Shown here one piece after another: positions 1 to 10,452 of a stretch of 56,041 nucleotides of DNA. The first letter of the stretch is position 1; every line of letters starts with the position of its first letter. Origin of the DNA: Nitrincola tibetensis (GTDB lineage Bacteria > Pseudomonadota > Gammaproteobacteria > Pseudomonadales > Balneatricaceae); NCBI RefSeq assembly GCF_003284585.1, contig NZ_QKRX01000012.1, positions 76,248 to 132,288 on the forward strand, given 5' to 3'. The notes under the pieces were generated by a model, which was not told the DNA's origin, ran no database searches, and saw only the letters and a program-made list of their open reading frames with translations. Both the position numbers and the translations under genes were made by a program.

Positions 1-26
1 CATTTAAAGCCGTCGTTTCATTTTGA

Positions 27-103
27 TGGTGCGCCCGAGAGGATTCGAACCTCTGACCGCCTGGTTCGTAGCCAGGTACTCTATCCAGCTGAGCTACGGG
101 CGC
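27..103 (-). tRNA. tRNA-Arg (anticodon ACG)
   Basis: Read on the minus strand, this is a complete 77-nt cloverleaf with a 7-bp acceptor stem (GCGCCCG pairing with CGGGCGC), an encoded 3' CCA, the T-loop GGTTCGAATCC and the anticodon loop CTACGAA. The anticodon is ACG, which is normally deaminated to ICG and reads CGU, CGC and CGA. It lies 10 bp downstream of tRNA-Ser on the same strand, so the two are probably co-transcribed and processed from one precursor. The csrA, tRNA-Ser, tRNA-Arg order is a common gammaproteobacterial arrangement. Confidence 0.96.
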
Positions 104-113
104 ATTATCAAAA

Positions 114-203
114 TGGCGGTGAGTGAGGGATTCGAACCCTCGATAGAGTTTCCCCTATACGCCCTTAGCAGGGGCGCGCCTTCAGCCACTCGGCCAACTC
201 ACC
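114..203 (-). tRNA. tRNA-Ser (anticodon GCT)
   Basis: This is a 90-nt class II tRNA on the minus strand. It starts GGTGAG, has a long variable arm typical of serine tRNAs, carries GCT in the anticodon loop, and ends with an encoded CCA. It reads AGC and AGU codons. It lies 66 bp downstream of csrA and 10 bp upstream of tRNA-Arg on the same strand, which suggests one transcription unit. The intervening 204-269 stretch holds only a weak hairpin. Confidence 0.96.
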
Positions 204-269
204 TAACAACGGCGCAAATAATACTAGCAAAACTTCTCTTTGGGAAGCTTTATTTAACAAAAAGTTAAA

Positions 270-452
270 TTAATTTTCTTCTTCCTGTTTTTCACGTTGG
301 ATTCGTTGATAAATCTCTTCGCGATGAACAGATACATCCTTGGGTGCATTCACACCGATACGAACTTGGTTACCTTTAACCCCTAATACTGTAACGGTGA
401 CATCGTCACCCACCATTAGAGTCTCCCCTACACGTCTTGTTAGAATCAGCAT
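270..452 (-). CDS. csrA: carbon storage regulator CsrA
   Basis: This 60-residue protein opens with [17 protein letters not shown], the hallmark N-terminus of the CsrA/RsmA family. It also carries the [19 protein letters not shown] core whose Arg44-type residue contacts RNA. CsrA is a dimeric global post-transcriptional regulator that binds GGA motifs in mRNA leaders and controls carbon flow, biofilm and motility. The start at 452 is chosen because AGGAGAT lies just upstream and the family always begins at this methionine; a longer frame reaching 518 would add an unsupported leader. The gene sits between lysC and tRNA-Ser, the conserved pseudomonad order. Length and sequence look fully normal. 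Confidence 0.97.
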   Translation of the reverse strand: MLILTRRVGETLMVGDDVTVTVLGVKGNQVRIGVNAPKDVSVHREEIYQRIQREKQEEEN

Positions 453-514
453 GTGAATCTCCTTCGTCCTTTGTTTAAGCTGATAAAGTGATTGCTGGAT
501 GACGCATCCTACAT

Positions 515-1750
515 TCACTCAGACACTGTATCAGTAGCATCAAGATTAAATGATGAGTGGAGTGCACGCACCGCCAACTCAAGATATTTTTCTGCGATCA
601 CTACTGATACTTTAATTTCAGATGTTGAGATCATCTGAATATTAATATTTTCATTTGCCAGCGTATCAAACATTTTGCTAGCAACACCGGCATGGGATCT
701 CATCCCTACGCCGACAATCGATACTTTTGCAATTTTATTGTCGCCAGAGCACTGACGTGCACCTAATTCAGATACGACTTTCTCAAGAATTTTCTTGGTC
801 TTATCGTAATCATTACGGTGAACCGTGAAGGTAAAGTCTGTCGTTTTATCACCGGCTACGTTTTGCACAATCATGTCAACTTCAATATTAGCACGACTGA
901 CTGGCCCCAAAATGCGCGATGCAACACCTGGGATGTCAGGCACCCCTACTACAGTCAGTTTAGCCTCATCACGATTAAAAGCGATACCTGAAATTACCGG
1001 TTTTTCCACGTCAGTCTCATCCTCTGTTGTAATCAGTGTGCCTGGGCCATCAACCATACTTGAAAGCACACGCAGGGGCACTTTATATTTACCCGCAAAC
1101 TCAACGCTTCGAATCTGCAGGACTTTTGAGCCTAAGCTGGCCATCTCGAGCATTTCTTCAAAGGTGATTTTCTCAAGACGCTGTGCCGACTCCACCACTC
1201 TTGGGTCTGTCGTGTATACACCGTCAACATCCGTGTAAATTTGGCACTCATCCGCTTTTAATGCAGCAGCCAATGCGACACCAGTGGTATCGGACCCGCC
1301 TCTTCCAAGTGTAGTAATATTCCCATCAGGGTCAACGCCTTGGAATCCTGCCACGACAACTACTCGCCCAGCAGCAAGATCAGAGCGCATTCTTTCTGTT
1401 TCGATATCCTGAATACGCGCTTTGCTGTAAGCTCGATCTGTTAGAATTTTTACCTGTGCCCCAGTGTACGAACGGGCATCAACACCGCGCTTTTGTAATG
1501 CCATGCACAAAAGTGCAATTGTCACCTGCTCGCCAGTTGACACCAACACGTCTAACTCTCGCGGATCGGGTTCAGACGTAATACTCTTAGCCAAACCAAT
1601 CAAGCGATTGGTTTCACCGCTCATTGCTGACAGCACAACGACAACATCGTCGCCACGCTGACGAAATGAGCTGACCTTATCCGCTACAGCTTCGATACGC
1701 TCAATTGAACCTACTGAAGTCCCACCGTATTTCTGTACGTATAACGCCAT
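515..1750 (-). CDS. lysC: aspartokinase (lysine-sensitive LysC type)
   Basis: Aspartate kinase phosphorylates L-aspartate, the first step toward lysine, threonine, methionine and diaminopimelate. The 411-residue product begins [15 protein letters not shown], containing the KYGGTSVG kinase signature. A catalytic kinase domain covers roughly residues 1-245, followed by two ACT domains (about 265-335 and 345-405) that bind the feedback inhibitor. Length matches monofunctional aspartokinases of Pseudomonas; no homoserine dehydrogenase domain is fused. The start at 1750 follows a GGAG site at about 9-nt spacing and is preferred to an in-frame codon seven residues upstream. It lies between alaS and csrA on the same strand, as in related genomes. 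Confidence 0.96.
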   Translation of the reverse strand: MALYVQKYGGTSVGSIERIEAVADKVSSFRQRGDDVVVVLSAMSGETNRLIGLAKSITSEPDPRELDVLVSTGEQVTIALLCMALQKRGVDARSYTGAQVKILTDRAYSKARIQDIETERMRSDLAAGRVVVVAGFQGVDPDGNITTLGRGGSDTTGVALAAALKADECQIYTDVDGVYTTDPRVVESAQRLEKITFEEMLEMASLGSKVLQIRSVEFAGKYKVPLRVLSSMVDGPGTLITTEDETDVEKPVISGIAFNRDEAKLTVVGVPDIPGVASRILGPVSRANIEVDMIVQNVAGDKTTDFTFTVHRNDYDKTKKILEKVVSELGARQCSGDNKIAKVSIVGVGMRSHAGVASKMFDTLANENINIQMISTSEIKVSVVIAEKYLELAVRALHSSFNLDATDTVSE

Positions 1751-1803
1751 TTCAAATTTCTCCGGTAACACCTGCGCACCGCGCAGGTATAGGCCAACAA
1801 AAC

Positions 1804-4410
1804 TTAGCTTATCGCCTGCTCAACTAAAGCGGGTACTCGCTTAACAACTGAAGGTATTGCTTCAACATCTGCGCCGCCTCCCTGAGCCATATCTGGGCGT
1901 CCGCCTCCTTTACCGCCAAGGTCTGCTGAAATTTCCTTAACAAGATCACCCGCTTTTATACGACTTGTCAGATCTTTACTGACACCTGCAATCACGCTAG
2001 CCTTACCATCCGCAGCAGAAAAGAGAACAATAACGCCACTTTCAAGCTTATTACGAAGCTTATCCAACATATCACGAAGACTCTTTGGATCAGCCCCATC
2101 AACTAAAGTTGCCAGAACTTTCACACCCTGAACATCTATTACTTTTTCAAGTAAATCTCCACTCTGGGCAGTTGCCAACTTAGCCTGCAAACGCTCAAGC
2201 TCTTTTTCAACAACTCGCTGACGATCAAAAAGCGCTTTAACTTTTTCCACCACCAACGGACGTGATGCTTTTAGCATCGATGCGATATCATCTAACGCTT
2301 TTTGAGTCTCAGAGATATACGCAAGCGCATTCAACCCTGTAAGAGCCTCAATACGCCGAACTCCAGCAGCAATGCCGCTTTCAGATATGATTCTAAACAG
2401 CCCAATATCACCAGTTCTCTTTACATGGGTCCCACCGCAGAGCTCGGTGGAAAAACCATCTCCCATTGCGAGAACACGAACTTCACTATCATACTTTTCG
2501 CCAAACAGTGCCATAGCGCCTTTCGCTTTTGCAGCCTCTAGCTCCATCAGCTCAGTGGTTACAACTGAGTTATTTAATATCTGCTGGTTAACCATCGCTT
2601 CAATTTTTGCCAGCTCATCGGACGTCACAGACTCGAAGTGAGCAAAGTCGAAGCGAAGACGCTCAGCATTTACTAAAGAGCCTTTTTGCATTACATGTTC
2701 ACCAAGAACACGACGCAATGCTTCATGAAGTAAATGCGTAGCGGAGTGATTTAAAGCCGTTGCTTGGCGCTTAGCCTGATCGACCTCGGTGACAAGATAA
2801 TCACCTAAACGTAAAACACCTTCTTTTAAGATGCCATGATGCAAATGGTGCTTGCTATCTTTGGTGCAGTCTTGAACTGTAAACTCACCTTTATCCCAAA
2901 GCAATCGTCCAGAATCGCCCGCCTGACCACCGGATTCAGCATAGAAACTTGTATTTTCTAATACAACGATACCCTGCTGACCTGCCGACAGTTGTTCTAC
3001 TTTTTCTCCTTTGAAGATTAAAGCGACCACTTTACTGCGATCTTCTAGAGCTTCATACCCAGTGAACTGAGTTTCACCTTCGAGATGAATCTGTTCATTA
3101 TAGTCAACAGCAAATTGACCAGCTGCACGTGCTCTTTGACGCTGCTGCTCCATTTCTGCCTCAAACCCCGTCATATCAAGGGTTAAGCTTTGCTCTCTCG
3201 CAACGTCAGCCGTCAAGTCGACTGGAAACCCATAGGTATCGTAGAGTTTAAAAACAACATCACCAGGCAAAACCTGCCCTGTCAATGAAGCAATAGCTTG
3301 CTCTAGGATCGACATACCGTTTTCTAGGGTACGTGCAAACTGCTGTTCTTCTTTTAACAGAATTTTTTCAATATTGGCTCGCTGTGTGCGTAAGTCTGGA
3401 TAAGCATCGCCCATGACATTCGCCATAGCCGCCACCAACTTATGAAAGAAAACATCCTTCGCACCCAGCTTATTACCATGACGAATGGCTCTGCGCACTA
3501 TGCGTCTCAACACGTAGCCGCGTCCTTCATTTGAAGGAACAACACCGTCTATAATCAAAAAGCATGCTGAACGTATATGGTCCGCAATCACTCTCAATGA
3601 CTTTTGCTGGAGATCTTCAGTACCAACAGCGCTTGCGGCAGCCTGTAATAGGGCTACAAACAAATCAATCTCATAATTACTGTGAACCTGCTGCAATACA
3701 GCAGCAACACGCTCAAGGCCCATTCCAGTATCTACGGATGGCTTTGGCAAGGGCGTCATGTTGCCATCGGCAGACCGATTGTATTGCATGAATACAATAT
3801 TCCAGATTTCAATGTAACGATCACCGTCATCGTCTGGGCTTCCAGGTGGCCCACCGGCAACATCTGGTCCATGATCAAAGAATATTTCGGTGCAAGGACC
3901 GCACGGCCCAGTATCACCCATGGACCAAAAATTATCTTCATCTAACTTGGAGAAGCGCTGAGGATCCGCACCGATCTCATTTTTCCAGATATGCTCTGCT
4001 TCATCATCACTATGATGGACGGTTACCCAAAGTTTCTCTTTAGGCAACTGCAACACTTCCGTTAGAAATGTCCATGCAAAACGTATCGCGTCCTGCTTAA
4101 AGTAATCACCAAAACTGAAGTTGCCTAGCATTTCAAAAAATGTGTGATGGCGAGCCGTGTATCCAACGTTCTCAAGATCATTGTGCTTACCACCCGCTCG
4201 AACGCAACGTTGAGAAGTGGTAGCACGAGCATAATCACGTTTATCAGTGCCTAAAAAGACATCTTTAAACTGGACCATACCCGCATTTGTAAAAAGCAAT
4301 GTCGGGTCATTACCCGGTATAAGCGAGCTAGAGGGAACAATGGTGTGCCCTTGCTGACTAAAATATTCAAGAAACGCCTGACGTATCTCTGCGCTGGTCA
4401 TGTATTTCAT
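1804..4410 (-). CDS. alaS: alanyl-tRNA synthetase
   Basis: AlaRS charges tRNA-Ala and edits mischarged serine and glycine. The 868-residue protein has the class II catalytic core at the N-terminus (motif [10 protein letters not shown] near residue 100), a tRNA-recognition domain, the editing domain, and a C-terminal oligomerisation domain with a glycine-rich end ([15 protein letters not shown]). The zinc-binding editing-site residues are present as H555 and H559 in HSATH, and C658 and H662 in CGGTH. Length matches the E. coli enzyme (about 875). The start at 4410 is supported by a GGAT site; a second ATG three codons in is possible. It is transcribed toward lysC. Confidence 0.97.
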   Translation of the reverse strand: MKYMTSAEIRQAFLEYFSQQGHTIVPSSSLIPGNDPTLLFTNAGMVQFKDVFLGTDKRDYARATTSQRCVRAGGKHNDLENVGYTARHHTFFEMLGNFSFGDYFKQDAIRFAWTFLTEVLQLPKEKLWVTVHHSDDEAEHIWKNEIGADPQRFSKLDEDNFWSMGDTGPCGPCTEIFFDHGPDVAGGPPGSPDDDGDRYIEIWNIVFMQYNRSADGNMTPLPKPSVDTGMGLERVAAVLQQVHSNYEIDLFVALLQAAASAVGTEDLQQKSLRVIADHIRSACFLIIDGVVPSNEGRGYVLRRIVRRAIRHGNKLGAKDVFFHKLVAAMANVMGDAYPDLRTQRANIEKILLKEEQQFARTLENGMSILEQAIASLTGQVLPGDVVFKLYDTYGFPVDLTADVAREQSLTLDMTGFEAEMEQQRQRARAAGQFAVDYNEQIHLEGETQFTGYEALEDRSKVVALIFKGEKVEQLSAGQQGIVVLENTSFYAESGGQAGDSGRLLWDKGEFTVQDCTKDSKHHLHHGILKEGVLRLGDYLVTEVDQAKRQATALNHSATHLLHEALRRVLGEHVMQKGSLVNAERLRFDFAHFESVTSDELAKIEAMVNQQILNNSVVTTELMELEAAKAKGAMALFGEKYDSEVRVLAMGDGFSTELCGGTHVKRTGDIGLFRIISESGIAAGVRRIEALTGLNALAYISETQKALDDIASMLKASRPLVVEKVKALFDRQRVVEKELERLQAKLATAQSGDLLEKVIDVQGVKVLATLVDGADPKSLRDMLDKLRNKLESGVIVLFSAADGKASVIAGVSKDLTSRIKAGDLVKEISADLGGKGGGRPDMAQGGGADVEAIPSVVKRVPALVEQAIS

Positions 4411-4498
4411 AGTAACTGATCCGCTGCCTGGGGTACGGTTTCAAAAAGACCCAATATTATATCGAATCCTTCTAAAATGTACGATAAATTTTAAAAGC

Positions 4499-4960
4499 CT
4501 AGTCAATTACTTGACTTTTCAAACCTTCCCGCGCCTGATCGTAACTAAACCCATGATTTAAAAGGTACCTCATGCATTTAGCATAGTCTTTAGCGGGTAG
4601 ATTTTCGGTAAGTGTAAACCGTTTATTCGCTAAAGTTTTTGCAAGCTCGTACCAATCAGGTTCAAACGCACCTAGAATCGAGTCAACCAACTCCTCCTCT
4701 ATTCCTTTCTGTCGAAGTTCATAACGTATACGTGCCTCACCATAATATTGACCCAATCGGTTTCGAATAAACATTTCTGTAAAGCGATAGTCACTTTGAT
4801 AGCCATCTTCGGCCAATTGATCTAATACGGAATTTAACAAGTGAATATCGGAAGTTTGCGACTGAAGGCGCTTGCTTAACTCAGCGCGTGAATACTCACG
4901 GCGAGCCAGCAAGCTAATAATTTTGTAACGCAATTCCTGTGCGTTGAGTTCCGAGGACAT
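4499..4960 (-). CDS. recX: regulatory protein RecX
   Basis: RecX is a small modulator that binds RecA filaments and restrains their extension and recombinase and coprotease activity. The 153-residue product shows the family's three-helix repeat pattern (LLARREYSRAELSKRL near residue 20, YQSDYRFTEMFIRNRLGQYYG near 55-75, IRYELRQKGI near 80). Family length is about 150-165. It lies directly downstream of recA on the same strand with a 70-bp gap holding a strong hairpin, so it is probably expressed by read-through from the SOS-controlled recA promoter. Confidence 0.93.
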   Translation of the reverse strand: MSSELNAQELRYKIISLLARREYSRAELSKRLQSQTSDIHLLNSVLDQLAEDGYQSDYRFTEMFIRNRLGQYYGEARIRYELRQKGIEEELVDSILGAFEPDWYELAKTLANKRFTLTENLPAKDYAKCMRYLLNHGFSYDQAREGLKSQVID

Positions 4961-4996
4961 ATCCTGCCTCCTGTCTGAAGAGGTGTGAAGCGATCA

Positions 4997-5024
4997 ACGC
5001 TAGAACCGACATATGTTCTAGCGT
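4997..5024 (-). terminator. recA-recX intergenic hairpin (partial terminator/attenuator)
   Basis: A perfect 10-bp inverted repeat (ACGCTAGAAC and GTTCTAGCGT) with an 8-nt loop lies seven bases beyond the recA stop codon. No U-run follows the stem on the minus strand, so it is not a textbook intrinsic terminator. In E. coli a recA-recX hairpin gives partial termination that sets RecX well below RecA, and the same role is inferred here. Confidence 0.55.
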
Positions 5025-5030
5025 ATGACA

Positions 5031-6074
5031 TTAAGAGTCTAAATCAGCCTCTGTTTCGGTATCCATATCCGACTGCTTGATATCCGCTCCAGTAAGCAAG
5101 CGACGGCGTATTTCAGCTTCAACTTCGGCTGCTATTTCGGGATGTTCTTCAAGATAACGAGCAGCATTGGCTTTACCCTGTCCTATTTTATCGCCTTTAT
5201 ACGCGTACCAAGCACCCGCTTTGTCAATCAGCTTTTCTTTTACACCCAAGTCGATAACCTCACCCATATGATAGATACCACTACCGTACATGATTTGGAA
5301 TTCAGCTTGTTTAAAGGGAGGCGCCACTTTGTTTTTAACCACTTTGACGCGCGTTTCACTGCCTACGACTTCCTCACCCTGTTTAACCGAACCGATACGA
5401 CGAATATCTAAGCGAACCGATGCATAAAACTTAAGTGCATTACCACCTGTGGTTGTTTCTGGACTGCCGAACATAACGCCAATTTTCATACGAATCTGGT
5501 TAATGAAAATTAACAGGGTGTTCGCGTTTTTAACGCTCCCCGTTAACTTACGCAAGGCCTGTGACATCAAGCGTGCTTGCAAGCCCATGTGAGAGTCGCC
5601 CATCTCACCTTCAATTTCAGCTTTTGGAGTTAACGCAGCAACTGAGTCAACAACAATGACATCAACCGCATTTGAGCGTACTAACATGTCTGTAATTTCT
5701 AACGCTTGCTCGCCAGTATCTGGTTGAGAAACCAGTAAGGAATCAACATCAACCCCAAGCTTTTCAGCATAGATAGGATCAAGGGCATGCTCGGCATCCA
5801 CAAAAGCACAGGTTTTACCCTGCTTTTGGGCTTCAGCGATAACCTGTAATGTTAGCGTTGTTTTACCTGAAGACTCGGGACCATAAATTTCAACAATACG
5901 TCCATAAGGCAGACCTCCAAGTCCTAATGCGATATCCAAACCTAATGAACCCGTTGAAACACTAGGGATCACTTCTCTTGGATGATCACCCATACGCATC
6001 ACCGCCCCTTTTCCGAACTGACGTTCAATTTGAGACAGTGCGACATCAAGGGCTTTCTTTCTATTTTCGTCCAT
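5031..6074 (-). CDS. recA: recombinase RecA
   Basis: RecA forms the ATP-dependent nucleoprotein filament for homologous recombination and triggers LexA self-cleavage. The 347-residue product starts [20 protein letters not shown] and has a Walker A motif GPESSGKTT at residues 65-73, the MAW/P-loop core and an acidic C-terminal tail (about residues 335-347) as in other bacterial RecA proteins. The start at 6074 is preferred to one four codons upstream because it matches the family and has a GAGG site at good spacing. A perfect LexA box lies 35 bp upstream. pncC lies upstream on the same strand and recX downstream, the conserved cinA-recA-recX order. Confidence 0.98.
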   Translation of the reverse strand: MDENRKKALDVALSQIERQFGKGAVMRMGDHPREVIPSVSTGSLGLDIALGLGGLPYGRIVEIYGPESSGKTTLTLQVIAEAQKQGKTCAFVDAEHALDPIYAEKLGVDVDSLLVSQPDTGEQALEITDMLVRSNAVDVIVVDSVAALTPKAEIEGEMGDSHMGLQARLMSQALRKLTGSVKNANTLLIFINQIRMKIGVMFGSPETTTGGNALKFYASVRLDIRRIGSVKQGEEVVGSETRVKVVKNKVAPPFKQAEFQIMYGSGIYHMGEVIDLGVKEKLIDKAGAWYAYKGDKIGQGKANAARYLEEHPEIAAEVEAEIRRRLLTGADIKQSDMDTETEADLDS

Positions 6075-6109
6075 TGCGAACCTCATGTAAGGATGCTTAA
6101 TCTAAAATA

Positions 6110-6125
6110 CTGTATATCTGAACAG
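6110..6125 (-). promoter_or_regulatory. LexA (SOS) box of recA
   Basis: The 16-mer CTGT-N8-ACAG matches the gammaproteobacterial LexA consensus exactly in both half-sites and is flanked by TA on each side (TACTGT...ACAGTA). It lies 35 bp upstream of the recA start codon and downstream of pncC. LexA bound here would block the recA promoter, which probably lies over 6105-6150. The exact -10 and -35 hexamers are ambiguous. Confidence 0.9.
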
Positions 6126-6155
6126 TATTATTTCATAACTTTTCAAGATTGCAAG

Positions 6156-6638
6156 TCATCGTGGCAAATAAGCGAGAATTCCTTCCAATGCCTGAATGAT
6201 CGTTTGCTCACGGATACTATCACGATCCCCTTGAAAAAAACTAAGACAGGTTCTCGTTGGCTGCCCCTTAATCGCCCAAGCTAACCATACCGTCCCCACG
6301 GGTTTCAGGGGCGTTCCACCATCAGGCCCAGCAACACCACTAACGGCTACCGAAATATCAGCACCACTTTTATGCAATGCGCCTTCCGCCATGGCTTTGA
6401 CAACATCTTCACTCACAGCACCCTTTGCTTCAATTAATGCTGCATTAACAGCTAAAAGTTCCGTTTTGGCCGTATTTGAGTAAGTAACAAAGCCATACTC
6501 ATACCAAGCTGAAGAACCTGGGATCGATGTAATCGCTTCGGCAATACCTCCACCTGTGCAAGATTCGGCTGTTGAAACATGAGCCCGATACTCGCGAAGC
6601 AAATCTCCAACCTCGGCAGCTAGTTTTTTTATATGCAT
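6156..6638 (-). CDS. pncC: nicotinamide-nucleotide amidohydrolase PncC (CinA C-terminal family)
   Basis: PncC deamidates nicotinamide mononucleotide to nicotinate mononucleotide, recycling the NMN released by NAD-dependent DNA ligase. The 160-residue protein is the stand-alone CinA C-terminal domain: STAESCTGGGIAEAIT contains the catalytic serine (S26), followed by VTYSNTAKTELL and SGVAGPDGGTPLKPVGTVW. Length matches E. coli PncC/YgaD. There is no N-terminal MoCF domain, so it is not full-length CinA. It precedes recA on the same strand, with the SOS-box region between them, a very common pairing. mutS is divergent on the other side. Confidence 0.93.
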   Translation of the reverse strand: MHIKKLAAEVGDLLREYRAHVSTAESCTGGGIAEAITSIPGSSAWYEYGFVTYSNTAKTELLAVNAALIEAKGAVSEDVVKAMAEGALHKSGADISVAVSGVAGPDGGTPLKPVGTVWLAWAIKGQPTRTCLSFFQGDRDSIREQTIIQALEGILAYLPR

Positions 6639-6738
6639 CCGTTTTCTCTCCTATACGCTCTGTTAAACTTTTATCTTAGAATAGGGACTTAACTCGTTTA
6701 TAGACGCTTTTTTGTTTTCTCAACCTTTTAAGGGCAAA

Positions 6739-9324
6739 ATGACTTCTTCACTCCCAGCAAGCATTTCAGATAATCATACGCCTATGATGAAACAGTATCT
6801 GCGTATAAAAGCAGAACACCCTCATCAAATACTGTTTTATCGCATGGGTGATTTTTATGAACTCTTTTACGATGATGCTAAACGCGCCTCTGCTTTGCTT
6901 GATATATCGTTAACGGCGAGAGGAAAGTCAGACGGCCAACCTATTCCGATGGCAGGTGTTCCGTATCATGCGGCTGAGGGATATATTGCCAGACTTGTTC
7001 GTCAAGGTGAATCCGTTGTCATTTGTGAGCAAGTTGGCGATCCCGCTACGAGCAAAGGTCCAGTCGACCGACAAGTCGCCAGAATCGTCACACCGGGTAC
7101 GCTAACAGACGAAGCCTTCTTGGATGAGTCTCGTGACAATTTATTAGTGGCCGTTTATTTTCAAAATTCACGCTATGGGATTTCCTTATTGGATCTAAGC
7201 TCTGGACGCTTTAGTTTACTTGAGCTCGACAGCGAAGAAGGCCTGCTAAGTGAAATTGAACGACTACAGCCCGCCGAACTTTTATGCAGTGATACTCCTT
7301 CAATTTTCCCTTTAATTCAAGGTCGCAAAGGGGTCAGAATTCAACCACCTTGGTACTTCGATAACGAAACTTGCCAAAAACTCTTATGCGATCAATTTAA
7401 CGTTAAGGATTTAAGTGGGTTTGGCTGCCAAGAGATGCATGCGGGCATTGCAGCGGCAGGCTGCTTATTACAGTACGCACGTGACACACAGCGCAGTCAA
7501 CTTCCTCACATTCGTAGAATACAAATAGAGCACCGCAACGAGGCCGTTCAGCTTGATGGCGCCACACGTAAGAATCTCGAACTCGATCAAAACCTGCATG
7601 GGGGTCGCGAACATACGCTTGCCTCCATTCTTGATACAACTAGCACCGCAATGGGCAGCCGTTTACTAAAGCGCTGGTTACATCGACCTCTCCGTGATTT
7701 GGCAAAATTAAGGTCACGTCAAGATGCAATTAGATGGTGCTTAGAGGATTTGCACTTTGAAGCTCTCTGTGAGGCGCTTAAGCCCATCGGAGATACAGAA
7801 CGCATTCTGTCCAGGGTTGCCCTTGGATCGGCAAGACCAAGGGATTTAGAAAGGCTTAGGCATAGCCTGCAAGCCTTACCCCTCATACAGCAACTGCTGC
7901 AGAAAACGGATGCGCCCTTACTGGAAGATTTAGCTGAACAAATCAGCGATTTCCCCGAATTAGCGGAACTACTCGCCAAGGCAGTTACAGACTCACCTCC
8001 AGTTGTCATTCGCGACGGCGGTGTCATTGCTGAAGGGTATGATGCAGAACTCGATGAACTGCGCGCATTAAGTGAAAATGCGGGCGGCTATTTGCTTGAA
8101 TTAGAGCAACGGGAACGAGAACGCACTGGGCTTGCAAGTCTAAAGGTTGGGTACAACCGTGTTCATGGTTACTACATTGAGCTCAGTCGTAATCAATCAA
8201 CACATGTACCTGCCGATTATATTCGCCGCCAAACATTAAAAAATGCGGAACGCTACATTACCCCCGAACTCAAAGCATTTGAGGATAAAGCTCTGAGCGC
8301 AAAGGGGCGAGCACTGGCACGCGAGAAAGAGCTCTATGAGGGACTACTGAATCTCCTGCAAAAGCAGCTAGGTCCTCTTCAACTTTCCGCCTCAGCATTG
8401 GCAGAGCTGGATCTACTGAACAGCTTGGCAGATAGAGCGTACCATCTCAATTACGTCGCCCCTGTGCTTTCTGAAGATCGTATTTTATCAATTACAGAAG
8501 GCCGCCACCCGGTAGTGGAGTCTACGACATCCTCCCCCTTTGTCGCCAACTCAATTAATCTAAATGACAATCGTCACATGTTGATTATCACCGGCCCGAA
8601 TATGGGGGGTAAATCAACCTATATGCGCCAAACAGCCTTAATTGTGTTAATGGCCCATATTGGCAGCTATGTGCCTGCTCACTCAGCACACATCGGCCTG
8701 GTCGATAGAATTTTTACACGAATGGGCTCTTCAGATGACTTAGCGAGTGGTCGTTCAACTTTCATGGTTGAAATGAATGAAACGGCTAACATTCTGCATA
8801 ACGCAACAGCACACAGCTTAGTTTTGATGGACGAAGTCGGCAGAGGAACGAGCACCTTTGATGGGCTCTCGCTGGCTTGGTCCTGTGCGGAGTATTTGGC
8901 CTACAAGACCAAAGCCTTCGTGCTATTTGCTACTCACTACTTTGAGTTGACGCTGTTGGCCGAGCAACTGTCAGGGGTCACCAACATTCATTTAACCGCA
9001 ATCGAGCATCAAGACCGAATCGTGTTTATGCATGAAGTCAAAGAGGGGGCTGCGAGCCAAAGTTACGGCTTGCAGGTTGCACAACTCGCAGGGGTACCGA
9101 CCAGTGTTATTGAATCCGCACGATTGAAACTTCATCAACTTGAGGTCGAATCAAAGTCTCACCAAGCAACGCCTCAAACCAGCACAAAAGTTCACGAGCC
9201 CTGCCAAGTTGATTTATTTTCGAGCAAGAGCCAGGTTGAAGAAAAGCTAGCTGAAATCAACCCAAACAATCTCACACCCATTGAGGCGTTAGTACTATTA
9301 AATGAGCTAAAAAAATTGTGCTAG
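6739..9324 (+). CDS. mutS: DNA mismatch repair protein MutS
   Basis: MutS recognises mismatches and small loops and recruits MutL. The 861-residue product carries the mismatch-reading Phe-X-Glu motif as F39 and E41 in RMGDFYELF, the connector, lever and clamp domains, and the C-terminal ABC-type ATPase with Walker [10 protein letters not shown] at residues 618-626 and Walker [17 protein letters not shown]. Near the C-terminus, QVDLF matches the sliding-clamp binding consensus. The ATG at 6739 is chosen over an upstream TTG at 6712 because that TTG lacks a ribosome site and the family begins close to DNHTPMM. It is divergent from pncC and convergent with rpoS. Confidence 0.97.
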   Translation: MTSSLPASISDNHTPMMKQYLRIKAEHPHQILFYRMGDFYELFYDDAKRASALLDISLTARGKSDGQPIPMAGVPYHAAEGYIARLVRQGESVVICEQVGDPATSKGPVDRQVARIVTPGTLTDEAFLDESRDNLLVAVYFQNSRYGISLLDLSSGRFSLLELDSEEGLLSEIERLQPAELLCSDTPSIFPLIQGRKGVRIQPPWYFDNETCQKLLCDQFNVKDLSGFGCQEMHAGIAAAGCLLQYARDTQRSQLPHIRRIQIEHRNEAVQLDGATRKNLELDQNLHGGREHTLASILDTTSTAMGSRLLKRWLHRPLRDLAKLRSRQDAIRWCLEDLHFEALCEALKPIGDTERILSRVALGSARPRDLERLRHSLQALPLIQQLLQKTDAPLLEDLAEQISDFPELAELLAKAVTDSPPVVIRDGGVIAEGYDAELDELRALSENAGGYLLELEQRERERTGLASLKVGYNRVHGYYIELSRNQSTHVPADYIRRQTLKNAERYITPELKAFEDKALSAKGRALAREKELYEGLLNLLQKQLGPLQLSASALAELDLLNSLADRAYHLNYVAPVLSEDRILSITEGRHPVVESTTSSPFVANSINLNDNRHMLIITGPNMGGKSTYMRQTALIVLMAHIGSYVPAHSAHIGLVDRIFTRMGSSDDLASGRSTFMVEMNETANILHNATAHSLVLMDEVGRGTSTFDGLSLAWSCAEYLAYKTKAFVLFATHYFELTLLAEQLSGVTNIHLTAIEHQDRIVFMHEVKEGAASQSYGLQVAQLAGVPTSVIESARLKLHQLEVESKSHQATPQTSTKVHEPCQVDLFSSKSQVEEKLAEINPNNLTPIEALVLLNELKKLC

Positions 9325-9333
9325 ACCACACTA

Positions 9334-9369
9334 ACTGACTCAGAATGTGTCTATGCAATCTGAGTCAGT
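9334..9369. terminator. convergent hairpin between mutS and rpoS
   Basis: A perfect 11-bp inverted repeat (ACTGACTCAGA and TCTGAGTCAGT) with a 14-nt loop fills the 57-bp gap between the convergent mutS and rpoS stop codons. It could fold in transcripts from either side. There is no U-run after the stem on either strand, so intrinsic termination is uncertain; mRNA 3'-end stabilisation is an alternative. Confidence 0.5.
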
Positions 9370-9381
9370 GGAATAGCATGA

Positions 9382-10389
9382 TTACTGGAGTAGATCTTCT
9401 TCAGTAAGGCCATTCTTTTCGACAATGTCTCTAAGTTTACGCAGACCTTCAACTTGAATTTGCCTAACACGCTCGCGGGTTAGGCCAATTTCATTACCCA
9501 CCTCTTCAAGCGTGCTAATTTCATATCCACGCAAACCAAAACGTCTTGATAACACCTCTGAGTGCTTAGAAGGCAGCATATCCAACCAACGGTTTAAATT
9601 GCCGCTAATGTTATTGGTCTGCAGTAGAACTTCAGGATCGGCGGAATCAACGTCGGCTATCGTATCAAGAAGTGGCTTATCACTCCCACCTCCAGCTGGA
9701 GTATCAACGGAAGTGACCCGCTCGTTCAAACCAAGCATGCGTTCAACACTTTCAACCGGACGATCAACCAATGCCGCGATTTCTTCAGCGGTTGGTTCAT
9801 GATCTAATTTTTGGGCCAGTTGACGAGATGCTCTAAGATAAAGATTGAGTTCTTTAACAACATGAATAGGGAGACGTATGGTTCGTGTTTGATTCATGAT
9901 CGCCCGCTCGATGGTTTGACGAATCCACCAAGTTGCGTAAGTTGAAAAACGAAAACCTCGTTCGGGGTCAAATTTTTCGACAGCTCGAATCAGACCCAGA
10001 TTCCCTTCTTCAATAAGATCTAACAAAGTTAGCCCACGATTAATGTAACGACGCGCAATCTTAACAACTAAACGTAAATTGCTTTCGATCATCCGCTTGC
10101 GCGCTGCGTCATCACCTTTCAAAGCTAACCTTGAAAAGTATACTTCTTCTTCCGCCGTAAGTAAGGGTGAAAATCCAATTTCATTTAGGTACATTTGTGT
10201 CGCGTCGAGACTTCGTGCACTCATCAGGTCTTCATGCGCCTTAGTTCCTCGCCCCCGACCGCTGTCGATGAAGTCGCTGCTGTCATCGCTAGAGTCTAAA
10301 TCAAGATCTTCGTCAGGATCACTATCATCTAGATCTGTGTCCAAAACAAATTCTTCATCGAACTTATCACTATCATTCATCGAAACCAT
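9382..10389 (-). CDS. rpoS: RNA polymerase sigma factor RpoS
   Basis: This is the stationary-phase and general-stress sigma factor. The 335-residue product has a region 1.2-2 block ([20 protein letters not shown], then [16 protein letters not shown]), the sigma-70 signature [19 protein letters not shown], region 3, and region 4 with the [13 protein letters not shown] helix-turn-helix. The absence of the long non-conserved RpoD insert and the position after nlpD identify it as RpoS. The first 55 residues are extremely acidic, with runs of Asp and Ser, longer and more charged than I recall from E. coli. The start has TAAGGAT at about 7-nt spacing. It is downstream of nlpD; in other bacteria the main rpoS promoter lies inside nlpD. 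Confidence 0.97.
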   Translation of the reverse strand: MVSMNDSDKFDEEFVLDTDLDDSDPDEDLDLDSSDDSSDFIDSGRGRGTKAHEDLMSARSLDATQMYLNEIGFSPLLTAEEEVYFSRLALKGDDAARKRMIESNLRLVVKIARRYINRGLTLLDLIEEGNLGLIRAVEKFDPERGFRFSTYATWWIRQTIERAIMNQTRTIRLPIHVVKELNLYLRASRQLAQKLDHEPTAEEIAALVDRPVESVERMLGLNERVTSVDTPAGGGSDKPLLDTIADVDSADPEVLLQTNNISGNLNRWLDMLPSKHSEVLSRRFGLRGYEISTLEEVGNEIGLTRERVRQIQVEGLRKLRDIVEKNGLTEEDLLQ

Positions 10390-10452
10390 GTTTTAATCCT
10401 TACTAAGCCAGCAATCAGGGTATACCTGTTTATCATTATTGTGTTGTTATTG

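Noticed and set aside
204-269. Weak hairpin with a short T run between csrA and tRNA-Ser
   Set aside because: The stem is only about 7 bp with a G-U pair and an A/U-rich arm; too weak to call a terminator, and csrA-tRNA read-through is plausible.
10079-10396. Serine-rich reading frame opposite the rpoS N-terminus
   Set aside because: It mirrors the acidic Asp codons of rpoS on the opposite strand; it has no ribosome site and overlaps a certain gene completely.
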